Part shown: piece by piece, positions 46,859-59,800 of the stretch | Layout of the letters: each line of letters begins with the position of its first letter | Position numbering within the stretch: the stretch's first letter is position 1 | Assembly (NCBI GenBank): GCA_028023455.1 | Contig: JAQFVV010012423.1 | Span: forward strand, 4,940,269-5,004,268 | Direction: 5' to 3' | Length of the DNA: 64,000 nucleotides | Source: Epiperipatus broadwayi | Taxonomy: Eukaryota; Onychophora; Udeonychophora; Euonychophora; Peripatidae | Position numbers and translations under genes: made by a program | The notes under the pieces: model-generated | What the model saw: only the letters and a program-made list of their open reading frames with translations | The model's database searches: none | Told to the model about the DNA's origin: nothing

Positions 46859-48932
46859 GAATTGAATTATGGGTATTGTTAAGGGTTGTCTCATTTTGAT
46901 TATTCAACGTTATATAGTTGATAAAGACTACAAAGTGTATAGTCGAAAGTACTTCTAAAAGAATATAATTTATATAAATTGTACTGTATTTTGATATATA
47001 TATTGATTTGTATATTACATATATTGTGAAACGAATACAGATATCAAACTTTATTTATTACATATATATATATATAATTTACATAAATATATCATGTAGA
47101 GTTTGATGCATGGGTGGCATATTTTCTTCACTAACATCTTTGACATTATCTTTAGACAAATACATTGTTGATTATTATTAATTTTAACCCAGTTAAAAAT
47201 TAATATGACTGCTTTTTAATTAAACATAGGCACAATGTGTTATTAATAGAAATTCATCTGTTGATTTTTTTGAGATATACAAAGTTTTATTCCACTGCAG
47301 ATTCTTAAAACATATAAATAAAGATAACTAAAAGGTCCTTACTTTTTTCAGGTATTTTTATGCATATGTTTTAAAAACATATAGTGGAATAAAAGTTTTA
47401 AATTTTCCATTAATTAACTTAAAATGTTCAAATCTAATTTTTAGAATGCAGCCATTCCTATTCAGAAAAAAAACTAACTCTGATTCATTACTATCATAAT
47501 TATTTCAAAAATCCAGCTTCTATATATAGAAGTGCAATAATCAAGCAAATAGTAAATATACTTTATCATTAGGTTTGTAGAAGCTAGCTTTACTTGCAAT
47601 CTGTGAAATATATTCATTTTTAGAGAAAACCATCTTCCCGTTTACTACATATATCTTTATTTATAATATTTTTTTCATTTTATTTTTTTTTGGAAAAAAA
47701 AAGTAAGAAAAAAAAAGTTGAAACAAAAATTCATATACTCTACAGTGTATTTATATATAAAAGACAGTGCTAAGAATAAGTTAATTCAATTTCAAAGCAT
47801 AAAAGTCATTGTAAGATATTGATTGTAAGATTTTAAGCATCAGCTTTAGCTTCTGGAAAAAAAACTTGCTTTAGATAAGAAACATTACACTGGCACGTTT
47901 CAAATATTGATGATATTTTTAACGGAAACTAAAACCTTCTACATAAAGTCAAACATATTTACCACAAGTTTCTTTTAAACTATCACTTTTTTTTAAATCA
48001 AGTTAAAGCTTTCATTTTAAAACAGAATCAAATTTTTGTTCATTTTTTTCCCAATAGCCTTTTAGAACCGATCTCAGAGATTAACTACTTATTAATAGTA
48101 CAAACACGGATTTGTTAGAATTGTGGGAGAATAGGGAATGGTAGCTATTAGCAATATATTGTTATATATAAGTACAATTCGTACATAGGTATAGATAATA
48201 ATAAAAAAAAATAAAAGAAAGGTCAAACTTTTTTAAATGCCAATTAAGAATTGATAAATATTTAATATCGCTTTATATATATATTTAAAGAATATAAACA
48301 AACGTTAATTCATTTTCATATTTACGTTTTTTAATGTTTAAATTATTTTTATTTACTAAGTATTTTACCGCTGTTTAATATATGAAATACGAAATTGTTT
48401 CTCTATTTAATTACAAATACAGATATTTCTACTTCAGTTTAAAAGAAGTTAAAGTATTTTTAGAACAAACATTTTAAAGTTTAATGTTTTTAGTACATAT
48501 ATATTGATTCTAAATAAAAATGGGCATAAATTGAAACAAAGCATAATTGAAAATTCGAAAACTAATAAAACATCTATTAAAATGTCAATATAAAATACCT
48601 GCATTAAATTTTTAATTTAAGCTCATTTTTGTTTATGTATAATATATACGCAAAAATTAACTTTCATTTAATGAACTCATGGGGTATTCTATATATACAT
48701 TCTTTTTTTAGAAAATGGCAATTGGTAAATTTTAAAAGTTTTTTTTTCTTTTTTGAGTATAAGAGTTTTAATTACTTAGGAATGTCATAAATAATTAAAA
48801 ATTATGACCAACTAAAATGATATTCCGCATATCTTAGAAATATCCAGATTTGATAAATTTAGGATTTTTCTCAGAAGATATAAAAAACAATATTTATTGA
48901 ATCACAATGGCCCACTAATAACTATAATGTTA
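46859..48932. other. AT-rich DNA, no gene seen
   Basis: The first 150 bp are the 3' non-coding end of the Penelope remnant, including GACTA..TAGTCGAAAG (see findings). After that I see nothing that I can assign. Confidence 0.45.
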
Positions 48933-51030
48933 ATAGAAAAATTTATAAAGTAGGCAGATACAGTTTTTTTTTTTTTTTATATTTTGATTTAATATATTTT
49001 GATTCCGGTCGTTAGCCCATTGTCACTAGCTCAGGGAGTAGCCGAGATTTATATTTATAATAAATTCTTATCTAAGAATATATAAAAAAGAATAAAATAA
49101 GCCACTGCCAGTAATTAACATACAAACATTTATTTATGCACATATATAAAATTTAGCATTATTTTAAAATAACTTTTGCTTTGGATTTTAACTTGATTTT
49201 AGAATTTAAATTTACATTTTAATTTTTATAATATTATAAGTTTACATTTTTTTTTTTATAAGTTTGCACAGATGGATTTATAAAAGTTTGTTTTAAAATG
49301 TTTGAGTATAGATTGGTTACATAGATTTCACAGTTAAAAACATTTCAAAATAAATATAAATGATCAAAATACAAAGTCATTGATACCGTCAATTGCAGAG
49401 GGAAATTTATAAGTAACCCAATAGCATTCACCATAAGATGCTTGCATTGACACCAATAACTTAAAACACATCCGAATAAATACATTTTAGATACTCACCG
49501 TAAGGTATCATTATTTATCGAATGTCTATATATTTTAATCTAATATGAAAACCTAAAACACAATTAACCGATATCGAATCCATGCAAGCGTCTATAAACA
49601 ACTTAAATTTAATGCATTTTTATTTAGTGTCGAGTATGAATAGACTACATAGATTTGCATTTGAAGATAAAACATTCTATCCCCATTTAACCTTAGGCTA
49701 AAAGCTCGCAGTCAAACTGGCATCAATCCATCTGATATATCGATGTATTCAATGTAATACGAATACGGCAACACAAAATAGGTTAAGATAAGACATTGAC
49801 TCTCGTCAGATAGGAATATTACATCTATCTAATGAGAAGAACAATAAAAAAATTCCATAGAAATGGACTGCGGTCATTTTGCCGACTTACGATCGCATTC
49901 CCTAGGCAAAAGGAAGTGTGTGGCGTATACAAGCGATTCTGCCCATAGCGAATCTTGCATTACATCTACTAACTACATCAATATATCCAATCCATTGACC
50001 CAATTCAACAATGACATGAATAACCTAAGATTACCCTCCCCTAATATAACTTTACAAATCTATACAGCTATTCATGCTCGACTTAAGTTTATCATTGATA
50101 TATTTTAATTTATCAGAAAACAGAAATCATAATAAAACTTAAAGAATAAAAAAAAATATAAATGGAAATGATTTTACAAAAGAAATACATCAAATAACAT
50201 TTTAACTACTTTAGTCAGATAGGAAATTCTTATATTTATAAATATTGAAAAGTTCAGTATTTAGAGTTCTTTTGTTTAGAAATGTTCATAAATTATATAT
50301 TTCTTACTGTTTTGAAAAATGTCCGTTTTTTCTGATTTTTTGTAATGAAAGGTATTAATCACACGAAGTCATAAGGAGATCGGTGTGCAGTTAATCGCTG
50401 GTCCTTTATGGTTGATGGTATTCTTCCGGGCCTTGATGTCCTGTGGCCTGCAATATCGGAAAACGATGTTTTATATTTTTTTTGAACAACTGAAGGAATT
50501 GAAAGTCGTCTTTCAATCTCTTCTCTTTCAACTCCGCACTAACACCTATAGTCACATCATAATAACTTTTTTTTTATTTCCAACCTTTCCTTTTATATTA
50601 ATTTTGTGGATTAACACAACATTACGTCATCGATGTGATGGTCCTTTCACTGAGGTCCGATTCCATTGTTTTTCTCTCCTATCTGACTGTTGCTTATACA
50701 TTTAAATGCCCAAGGCTAGTTTACATTTAACTAATTAAAACAATCATTTCCATTTTCTGATTACTTAATGTGTTTTCCAAAATTAAAGATATATTTTTAT
50801 CTCTAAATCTTTTTAAGTTTTTGCTTTTAAAATATTTTTTCTATTTTTAATAAAGTTTTATTTTAATAATTTTTTTCATCTGTGCGATTTTATATATATA
50901 CGAGTTTAAGATAGATTTTTTTAATTTTCAATTTTTAATTCTTCAAAAAAGAAGTTTTTATTTGCGAACTTTTATTCTTTTCATGTTTACTAATAAAAAA
51001 ACAATGTAACGTACGTATGTGCCTGTTACA
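48933..51030 (-). repeat. 3' LTR of element 1
   Basis: On the minus strand it begins TGTAACAGGCACATACGTAC at 51030. It ends at 48933 within the TATAAATTTTTCTA word, where the 5' LTR and solo LTR continue for another 67 bp (including GATGGCGCCCTGTAGTGC). It is aligned to 51813-53803 with few differences. Small frames inside (49863-50108, 50385-50705) are not conserved in the other copies. Confidence 0.87.
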
Positions 51031-51723
51031 TATCAGTAAACTTGCTTAAAAAAAAATAAACAAAAAAAAAATATTTTACTTAGGGTTAGTAATTATGGTA
51101 CACGATTAACAAAATTTACAAAACATTTGGTTAGTATAAAGACTATATACAAAAAAAAATGTTTGCTATCGTTTTCCTAAGGACCATTTACATTCACCTC
51201 CTCCCCCCAAGAGTTCTATTTTTTTATACATTTTATTTTTACACATGGCATGACAAGCAAATTTTATAAATTATTTATTTAAGTAGGTTGCATTGAGGTA
51301 AATATGTTTTAAGAAATAATGGGTTTAAACGTGTATATTTGCAGCACAATTATAAATACCACCAACTTATTTATGACTGACTAAAATGCTTACATAGGAT
51401 TACACTGAAGTAAATTCCCAAACAATACTCTTTGTAAGGTACCACATTTATGATCATAAACTTACGTGGCTGTGCGCTCCTATACACATTAAAGCATAAT
51501 TTATATTAACAAAAAAACACATCAATTGCAACCTTTTGACTTTCTTTTTAACAAAATACAGTTTAAAATAATTTATATCTTTCCATTGGTTTTTAATATA
51601 TGTGCAATTTCTTTCTGGCAGTGCTTTTATAAGATTTAAAGTATACAACTTTATGTAACAGATAAAAATATTTCATTTTGAAAAAAGAAATTTACTCAGG
51701 ACCCTGGTAGTTTATTAAAGATT
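51031..51723 (-). other. Internal remnant of LTR element 1
   Basis: About 690 bp between the primer-binding-like site and the 3' LTR. No gag or pol motif survives. A G-rich purine run, TTGGGGGGAGGAGG (complement of 51197-51210), resembles a polypurine tract but lies 166 bp before the TGTAAC start. Confidence 0.55.
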
Positions 51724-51742
51724 GGCCCAAGTTGGGTAGCCA
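51724..51742 (-). promoter_or_regulatory. Putative tRNA primer-binding site of element 1
   Basis: Two bases after the 5' LTR end the minus strand reads TGGCTACCCAACTTGGGCC. It starts with TGG (complement of the tRNA CCA end) and resembles the lysine-type sites (TGGCGCCCAACGTGGGGC). Position and sequence agree with a primer-binding site; the exact tRNA is not determined. Confidence 0.65.
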
Positions 51743-51744
51743 GT

Positions 51745-53803
51745 TATAATGATCTGGAGAGTTGGTAGCTTAATGTCATCTGCACTACAGGGCGCCATCT
51801 AGGCATTTGAACCTAGAAAAATTTATAAAGTAGGCAGATACATAAGTTTAAAGAAAAAAAATTTTTTTTTTTTTTATATTTTGATTTAATATATTTTGAT
51901 TCCGGTCATTAGCCCATTGTCACTAGCTCAGGGAGTAGCTGAGATTTATATTTATAATAAATTCTTATCTAAGAATATATAAAAAAGAATAAAATAAGCC
52001 ACTGCCAGTAATTAACATACAAACATTTATTTACGCACATATATAAAATTTAGCATTATTTTAGAATAACTTTTGCTTTGGATTTTAACTTGATTTTAGA
52101 ATTTAAATTTACATTTTAATTTTTATAATATTATAAGTTTACATTTTAATTTTTTAATAAGTTCGCACAGATGGATTTATAAAAGTTTGTTTTAAAATGT
52201 TTGAGTATAGATCGGTTACATAGATTTCACTGTTAAAAACATTTCAAAATAAACATAAACGATCAAAATACAAAGTCATTGATACCATCAATTGCAGAGG
52301 GAAATTTATAAGTAACCCAATAGCATTCACCATAAGATGCTTGCATTGACACCAATAACTTAAAAGACATCCGAATAAATACATTTTAGATACTCACCGT
52401 AAGGTATCATTATTTATCGAATGTCTATATATTTTGATCCAATATGAAAACCCAAAACACAATTAACCGATAACGAATCCATGCAAGCATCTATAAACAA
52501 CTTAAATTTAATGCATTTTTATTTAGTGTTGAGTATGAATAGACTACATAGATTTGCATTTGAAGATAAAAAATTCTATCCCCATTTAACCTTAGGCTAA
52601 CAGTTCGCAGTCAAACTGGCATCAATCCATCTGATATATCGATGTATTCAATGTAATACGAATACGGCAACACAAAATAGGTTAAGATAAAGATAAGACA
52701 TTGACTCTCATCAGATAGGAATATTACATCTATCTAATGAGAATAACAATAAAAAAACCTCCATAGAAACAGACTGCGGTCATTTTGCCGACTTACGATC
52801 GCATTTCCTAGGCAAGAGGAAGTGTGCGGCGTATACAAGCGATTCTGCCCGTAGCAAATCTTGCATTATATCTACTAACTACATCAATATATCCAATCCA
52901 TTGACCCAATTCAACAATGACATGAATAACCTAAGATTACCCTCCCCTAATACAACTTTACAAATCTATACAGCCATTCACGCCCAACTTAAGTTTATCA
53001 TTGATATATTTTAATTTATCGGAAAACAGAAATCATAATAAAACTTAAAGAACAAAAAATATATAAATGGAAATGATTTTACAAAAGAAATACATCAAAT
53101 AACATTTTAACTACTTTAGTCAGATAGGAAATTCTTATATTTATAAATATTGAAAAGTTCAGTATTTAGAGTTCTTTTGTTTAGAAATGTTCATAAATTA
53201 TATATTTCTTACTGTTTTGAAAAATGTCCATTTTCTCTGATTTCTTGTAATGGAAGGTATTAATCCCATGAAGTCATAAGGAGATCGGTGTGCAGTTAAT
53301 CGCTGGTTCTTTATGGTTGATGGTATTCTTCTGTGCCTTGATGTCCTGTGGCCCGCAATATCGGAAAATGATGTTTCATTTTTTTTGAATAACTGAAGGA
53401 ATTGAAAGTGCGTCTTTCAATCTCGTCTCCTTCAACTCTGCACTAACACCTATAGTCACATCGTAATAACTCTTTTTATTTCCAACCTTTTCTTTTATAT
53501 TAATTTTGTGGATTAACTCAACATTAGCTCATCGATGTGATGGTCCTTTCGCTGAGGTCCGATTCCATTGTTTTTCTCTCCTATCTGACTGTTGCTTATA
53601 CATTTAAATGCCCAAGACTAGTTTACATTTAACTAATTAAAACAATCATTTCCATTTTCTGATTACTTAATGTGTTTTCCAAAATTAAAGATATATTTTT
53701 ATCTCTAAATCTTTTTAAGTTTTTGCTTTTAAAATATTTTTTCTATTTTTAATAAAGTTTTATTTTAATAATTTTTTTCATCTGTGCGATTTTATATATA
53801 TAT
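51745..53803 (-). repeat. 5' LTR of element 1, main part
   Basis: On the minus strand it ends ..CCAGATCATTATA at 51745, the counterpart of GGATCATTACA in the solo LTR. At 53803 it is cut by element 2; the remaining start of the LTR is at 61487-61623. Confidence 0.87.
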
Positions 53804-53865
53804 TCTAACCTCCCCCACCACTCGTCCTCCAAAATTTATATAGTGTTTAAATTTTCCGGGTTCTA
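53804..53865 (-). repeat. 3' LTR stub of element 2
   Basis: TCTAACCTCCCCCACC, CTCGTCCTCCAAAATTTATA and GTTTAAA, then GGGTTCTA, repeat 56851-56923 in the same orientation with a few substitutions and an 11-bp length difference. It is all that remains of the second LTR. Confidence 0.8.
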
Positions 53866-53970
53866 AAAAATCAATGTCTACATCCAAAGTATTTAGCATC
53901 CACATCTGATTGTTCCCCATTTCGTTAGCACCTGGTCCTTGCAAAGAGGAACTAATCCACAAAGACCTCT

Positions 53971-55104
53971 TTAGTTTAACTTTTTCTCACTTGTTTTTGT
54001 ATTGGGTTTCTTTAAAATAGTAGTAATACCACTAGTAGAGGGTTGATTATTTTGCAACTCTACCCTACTTCTAGATCTGTCAAATCTAACCGCTTTCTTA
54101 GCATATGGATATACCCTATTTCTATCACTAGAACTATATCTTCTTTTAAAGCCTATATGATGCCTTTGATTATTATAGTCAACATTGATATTAGACAATG
54201 GGTAGTTATTTCTATCTCTATTTGTTTTAAATCTATTATCTATAGATGTTTCAGCATTTTCTAATGCATCTAATACTTCTGACACCTCTTCTATAGAATA
54301 ACGGTCCACTGCAATTAATAGTTGCTCCATATTTCTGGGCAAATTGTGTCGTATTATTCTTACTATCTGTCCTTCAGATAATGGACATGCTGTTAATGTT
54401 TTTAATCGAATAGCCTGACTCCTAAAGAAACTAGTATAGCTACCTTTATTCGATTGATATTTTTCCTGAGTTATCTGGAACCTAATGCTATCTTGCTTGT
54501 CAGCATTCCAGAAACTATCTGTTATTAAACATCTAAAGTCACCATAGGTATTTGGCCTCTCAAAAAGTGAATGCCACCAATCTTTGGCAGTACCTCCTAA
54601 GTGATTACTACAGATGGCCAACTTTTCCCTTTCAGTTAAAACACATATTGAAAAGAGTTCATCTAAACTATTTAGAAACTCATATGGATTTTCGGCATGG
54701 TCACCTCTAAATGGTTTCATCCTCATAAAGCGTAATGCCATCGAGTTATTTGTTCCTCCCTCACAACTAGTATTTCCTTTAATTATTCGGCTGTCTATTT
54801 CTTTATTATTATCAGACTCTATTTGATTATCTTCCTCCTTTCTTATATACTCTATTTTATCTATTGGAAATGGACTTTTATATTCTTCATCTTTACTATG
54901 CGATGCTTTTACTTTACCTAATACTAACGTTTGATTGCTAATGGATTTTATCTCTTCTATTTGTTCGTATACCTGTTGTAATTTTCCTTCCAAATTTACC
55001 TGTCCAATCACTTGATCTATGTATATCTTTTGTTCCTGTCTAAACCTATCTAAGTTTTGATCTATAGCTTCCTTATACTCATTACTATTTCTCTCTACTT
55101 GCAT
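53971..55104 (-). CDS. Retrotransposon Gag (capsid-like) protein
   Basis: 377 codons from the ATG at 55104, though the frame is open from about 55134. Residues 1-60 are coiled-coil-like. Residues 131-270 match the Retrotrans_gag family pattern: KPFRGDHAENPYEFLNSL, HLGGTAKDWWHSLF, an F..L..FW block, and LKTLTACPLSEGQIV before IIRHNLP. This capsid-like domain packages element RNA. The C-terminus is Arg/Lys/Ser-rich (RRYSSSDRNR, RFDRSRSRVE), and I see no CCHC zinc knuckle, so RNA binding may rely on the basic tail. The frame lies one base off the upstream coiled-coil ORF with 30 bp between them, as if one precursor had been split or is joined by frameshifting. Open and well preserved. Confidence 0.85.
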   Translation of the reverse strand: MQVERNSNEYKEAIDQNLDRFRQEQKIYIDQVIGQVNLEGKLQQVYEQIEEIKSISNQTLVLGKVKASHSKDEEYKSPFPIDKIEYIRKEEDNQIESDNNKEIDSRIIKGNTSCEGGTNNSMALRFMRMKPFRGDHAENPYEFLNSLDELFSICVLTEREKLAICSNHLGGTAKDWWHSLFERPNTYGDFRCLITDSFWNADKQDSIRFQITQEKYQSNKGSYTSFFRSQAIRLKTLTACPLSEGQIVRIIRHNLPRNMEQLLIAVDRYSIEEVSEVLDALENAETSIDNRFKTNRDRNNYPLSNINVDYNNQRHHIGFKRRYSSSDRNRVYPYAKKAVRFDRSRSRVELQNNQPSTSGITTILKKPNTKTSEKKLN

Positions 55105-55136
55105 TACTTGTTCTTTTACGTCCTTTTGTAAGCGCT

Positions 55137-56168
55137 TTAAATCTCACCTATTTTGGACCTATACTTCTGATCATCTTCCTTTCTAATATTAAAATCCTCT
55201 AATTTTCCCATCAAACCTTCTTCTATTCCTTCTTTTATATCTCTCCTATTTTGCACTACTAAATCATTAAACTTATCCACTAACTCTCTCTCCATTTCAT
55301 CTTTCATCCTTATTCTACTCTGCATTATCTCTTCCTTTATCTCACATATTTCATTCTTAATATCTAATTTATTATTGTCAAACTCCTGTTTTAACTTACT
55401 ATTATTGGTCTGACATTGACTAATAGAATCCTCTATTTGCTTGTTTATACCTTTTATAGCAATCTCAGAAAATTCTGTAAACTTAGTCTTGAGCAATTCC
55501 TGATTATTACAATCTATTTGTTCTATTTCATCCCTTAAAGAATTAATAACTTTTTCACTATTATCCAATCTTGATTCCAATCCATTAAATTTATTATGTG
55601 TTTCCTCCTTAAAGTCTTCCATAGTCTTACAAGTATCATTGAGTTTTTTATTCATACTATCTATACACACTTTGATTTCATTACTATTTTTACTCATAAT
55701 TTCATTGAGAGATTCAAATTTTATATTTATCTCTTCTCTATTTTTTCTATTATCTTCTTGAATCTCTTCTCTATTTCTACTTATATTCTCATTAATCTCT
55801 TTCATCTCTTCTCTATTTTTTCTATTATTTTCATTGAGAGATTCATATTTTCTACTTATATTCTCATTAATTTCTTCTTTAATCTCTTCTTTATTTTTCC
55901 TAATATCTTCTTGAATCTTTTCCATCATCAGTGCTATTTGAGACAATAAGAAGCTATCTACATCTCTTTTATGTGAGACTACTTCTTCTTCCTCTATTTT
56001 TAACTCCCTAATCTTTTCTTCTCCTTTTATTTCATCATCTGCAATTTGTACAATATTTGTAATTGTTTCTATATTAAGGGTCTCTTCCGCTTCCCTTTCC
56101 TCCTCACAACTACTATCCACCATGAATTCAGATATTTCCTCTACTGAACTGTTATCTTGATTATCCAT
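55137..56168 (-). CDS. Coiled-coil protein N-terminal to Gag
   Basis: 343 codons from ATG 56168 (context AAAAAAATGG). The first 70 residues are acidic (SSCEEEREAEETLNIE). Most of the rest is Glu/Lys/Asn-rich heptad sequence with tandem repeats such as NISRNREEIQEDNRKNREE, then a second coil around KFNGLESRLDNSEKVINSL. It has no known enzymatic motif. It stops at 55137, and the continuing coiled coil is in the next frame. I read it as the N-terminal (matrix/oligomerisation-like) part of the element's Gag. Unusual length and repetition suggest recent internal duplication. Confidence 0.72.
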   Translation of the reverse strand: MDNQDNSSVEEISEFMVDSSCEEEREAEETLNIETITNIVQIADDEIKGEEKIRELKIEEEEVVSHKRDVDSFLLSQIALMMEKIQEDIRKNKEEIKEEINENISRKYESLNENNRKNREEMKEINENISRNREEIQEDNRKNREEINIKFESLNEIMSKNSNEIKVCIDSMNKKLNDTCKTMEDFKEETHNKFNGLESRLDNSEKVINSLRDEIEQIDCNNQELLKTKFTEFSEIAIKGINKQIEDSISQCQTNNSKLKQEFDNNKLDIKNEICEIKEEIMQSRIRMKDEMERELVDKFNDLVVQNRRDIKEGIEEGLMGKLEDFNIRKEDDQKYRSKIGEI

Positions 56169-56828
56169 TTTTTTTCTTTATAATACTTTTTCCTCAAAAT
56201 TTTAATATCACAATAATATGTTACTATTAATTTTTTATAAAATAGTTTCTTACCAGTTCTTTTATCTCATCCAACCATTACCCACAATAACTATAGACAA
56301 TACCTTCTACACCCCTATACTATCTAACTAATTATAACAATAACAATTAAAATTATATGTGTCACAACGTTATTTCCCACATGCATGATTCACAAATATT
56401 TTGCACAAATTAAAACACTTTCAAATATATTTTTCAATAATACTTCAATAATTGACATGGTCATATTAAATACCAATAATCGTTAGCCACATATGCATAT
56501 TTTAAATTTCATTTGCCAATTGATCCACAATAGCATAGTACGATTTTTAAACAATCAGATTATCTACCACATAAAATTAAAATTATTTTAATAACAAATA
56601 CTTAGTTTACTTTAATAACTAAATCCTAATAATTATTTTTATAATCAAATATGAAATTATCTATTTCTGTAAAATATGTCTATTGACAATCTCCCGATTT
56701 ACATGAACAAGTTCAAATACTAAACTATATGTAACTCCACTACACATCATGCAGTCTCATTGGAAAAGCAAAATTTAACCTTGTTAGTTGAATCCAACCT
56801 ATCGATTGTAGTTCCAACTACACATCGT
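56169..56828 (-). other. Leader of LTR element 2
   Basis: About 660 bp of non-coding AT-rich sequence between the primer-binding-like site and the first ORF, where packaging signals would be expected. No further motif seen. Confidence 0.45.
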
Positions 56829-56848
56829 GCAACACGTTGGGCGATCAC
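56829..56848 (-). promoter_or_regulatory. Putative tRNA primer-binding site of element 2
   Basis: On the minus strand, just after the LTR end (GGTTAGA TT G), TGATCGCCCAACGTGTTGC shares CGCCCAACGTG with lysine-type primer sites. Position fits; the match is imperfect at the first bases. Confidence 0.5.
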
Positions 56849-56850
56849 AA

Positions 56851-59800
56851 TCTAACCTCCCCCACCGCTCGTCCTCCAAAATTTATATATTGTTTAAAAT
56901 TATTACGCATATTCTGGGTTCTAGCTCAGTTAACAACTAAATAAATGAAATATCCAGCATTAATTAAAATGATTACTAGCTCTAATCTTTAAAATTCAAA
57001 TACGGTTATATTTTTAAAAATATATTAACAAATATTTACTATTTTCATGAGACATGGAGTGACGATACGGGGAACGAGATAGACTACATTGAGATATTAT
57101 CCACACGATACTATCTCAATGGCATAAGAACACTATTCCCCCTTTTTACTATACCAAATAACTAACTTATAGTATTCTTACGACTTTCTAAGCTCTATTC
57201 ACTACGATTAAAATAATAATCATATCTTAATATGCTTTATAATAAGAATCTAGCTCAATTAAATAAAATGAAGAAAATAAATAAAATAAATAAAATAGAA
57301 TAAAATCTCAGGTTCATAAATTGTATTCTAACTGATTTAAAATTACAGTAGTAAACTATGAAAAGGGAATTTTATGTCATAATTCACTACACAGCAACTA
57401 ACAATAATAAATAATAATAATAACAATAATAGTATAATATAATCTTCTTTCTTCCTAAATGAAATAAATAAATACGTACGTGGTAGTATTTTAATAATCT
57501 GACAACAGAATACGTGTGGCGACATTAGCATATATTTTAATGTAATATTGTGGCAACCTACTTATGACCAATAAATAATATAAAATTATTATTATTTAAT
57601 TTTTAATATACCAATAAATTCTCAAAATTATTATAACACTTTTATGTTTACCTTTTTGTGCAAAAACTATATATCTGTTTCAATTATAAATGTATTGTGA
57701 TATCATGCATCCATGTGGAGAAATAACAACGAAGACACAAAACTTTAAAATAAATTTACAACAAAGTTTATTAATAACATAAACAAATAACAATATTTTA
57801 CATTATGTACATTGGATATCCTTACTCTCCTATCACAAATTAGTTTCCTAGTTTATAAAAAAAAAATGAAATCAAACTTCTATTTATTTTTCTAGTTAAC
57901 TCTTATCTTTTAAATGCTTAAGAAAATACAGTATTATTATTATTGGATTTCTTATTATAGTTAGCTTGTTACAAAATGCATTTCTCATATGATTATCATT
58001 AACACTTTGTATCCCTACTATTATTAAATTTATATTTTTTACAAAAAATTACATTCGTATTAAACATTATACAAAACAATAAAATTCTAGTTTTATATTA
58101 GTTGTATGGAATCCTACAAATTCAAAACATTCTTATACATTCGGTATTAAGTTTTATTGTTCATTATCCGATGTTTATTAATCCTAATATACTCATTCAA
58201 GCCTTACTTCGGATGATATTTACAACCATTAACATACCATGCACAAATATATGTTTATTACATATTATTGAATTATTCTCTTAATAAATATGCAATATTT
58301 ATTCTCTAAAATATTATTTAAAACATTCAAATTTTATTATCACTTAAAAATTTTGTTTAGATTTCTCTTTAAAAATCTTATATTCATTTCCGAATTAATT
58401 TATAACTGTATTATATGATTCTTTCTCTCTTTACGATATTTTGTACTTTCACTTTTAAAATTACACAATTCTATACATTCCAGCAAATAAACTATTCTTA
58501 CATAAACGATAACATATCTTCAGTTCTATTTTATTCATTATTTCTTTGAATATATCTTTCTGACCGATGCAGATTCACGAAATAAGGATAGCGAAGATAG
58601 ATGCATAGGATCAAAATATAACTAGAATATTACTCATCATAAACCTTGACAATCATGGCACAGTGAATTTAAAAGACACTATAGAGGAGTGACCTTTACC
58701 TGTCTACCAACCTCTATTATAGGAGTGATGCTAAAGCTATTTATTCAGTTTTATTATAACATCAAAAAAATTTAAAGATATGCAAAAAACACTGTCCAAA
58801 CTATATGTGTTCAGTCATAGGGCTTAGTTAGCTATACTGAAATCACACAAACTAAATATGATCCAAATACTTTATTTTCCTATTTCTTAACAAAAAACAT
58901 CATCTTGGTTTCCTCTCCACTAGTACTACCAAGTCACTATCCGATCTTATTTCTCAAGATTTTTCTATACGGTACATCGACAAATACCCCTCTGCATTTC
59001 TAACAATAATAAAATTCATTTATTTCAAAACTATTCCACTGTTCTATAAGAAAATCTTTTACTACTTTCCTCATATATTTTATCATATACAAACTATTTT
59101 AAAATATCTGAATACTTTACAACATGAAAGTTCAAAAGAATCACACAATTGTTCTGTTAAATTATATTATTAATTATACTTTAAATAACTTATTGCATGC
59201 ATATTTAGAATTACTCCTATCTCATAATATGTTTTAAAATGTTGTATAAAATGTGTACATATAATTTAAACTTTCACACATCATTCTTAATCAATAGATG
59301 ATCTAAAAAAAAAATACATTATGCATTATAAATAAATATCAAAATTACCAAACGATCTTTATCTTCTCGATCGCGTTCCGTAGGCTTCACCATCCCATTG
59401 ATTCTTGTAGATATACGACTTCCATACATACATTTTATTTTTAAACAATATATCTATCATTATATCAAGCTATTATATTCAATTTTTTAATATTACTAAA
59501 TTTATGTTTATATGTTTTCCCTAATCTCACATAACATTTTATATTTAAAAATAAATTAGTAAAAATATTTAAATTATATTTACGGTACTTTTTTATCGAA
59601 TTTTCTTGAAAATCATTCATATTAAAGCTAAAAAAAATATTATTTTATTTCTTCTTCAGTCACTTAATGTTCTATTTTAAAGTAAAACAATTACTGCTCT
59701 GTTTGATAAATCTTCATAGACGACAATCCTTGGTTTTAAAATATTTAATACTATTATTAATTCTTGATATCAATTAATCCTGTAAAGAAAAATGTCTACA

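Noticed and set aside
51784-51800. TGGCGCCCTGTAG (minus strand) as primer-binding site of element 1
   Set aside because: It lies inside the LTR: the solo LTR shows the true end 50 bp further on, where a better-placed TGG-starting site exists.
55125-55140. Programmed -1 frameshift heptamer TTTAAAG at the Gag junction
   Set aside because: The heptamer is in the phase of the downstream frame, not of the upstream frame as classical slippage requires.
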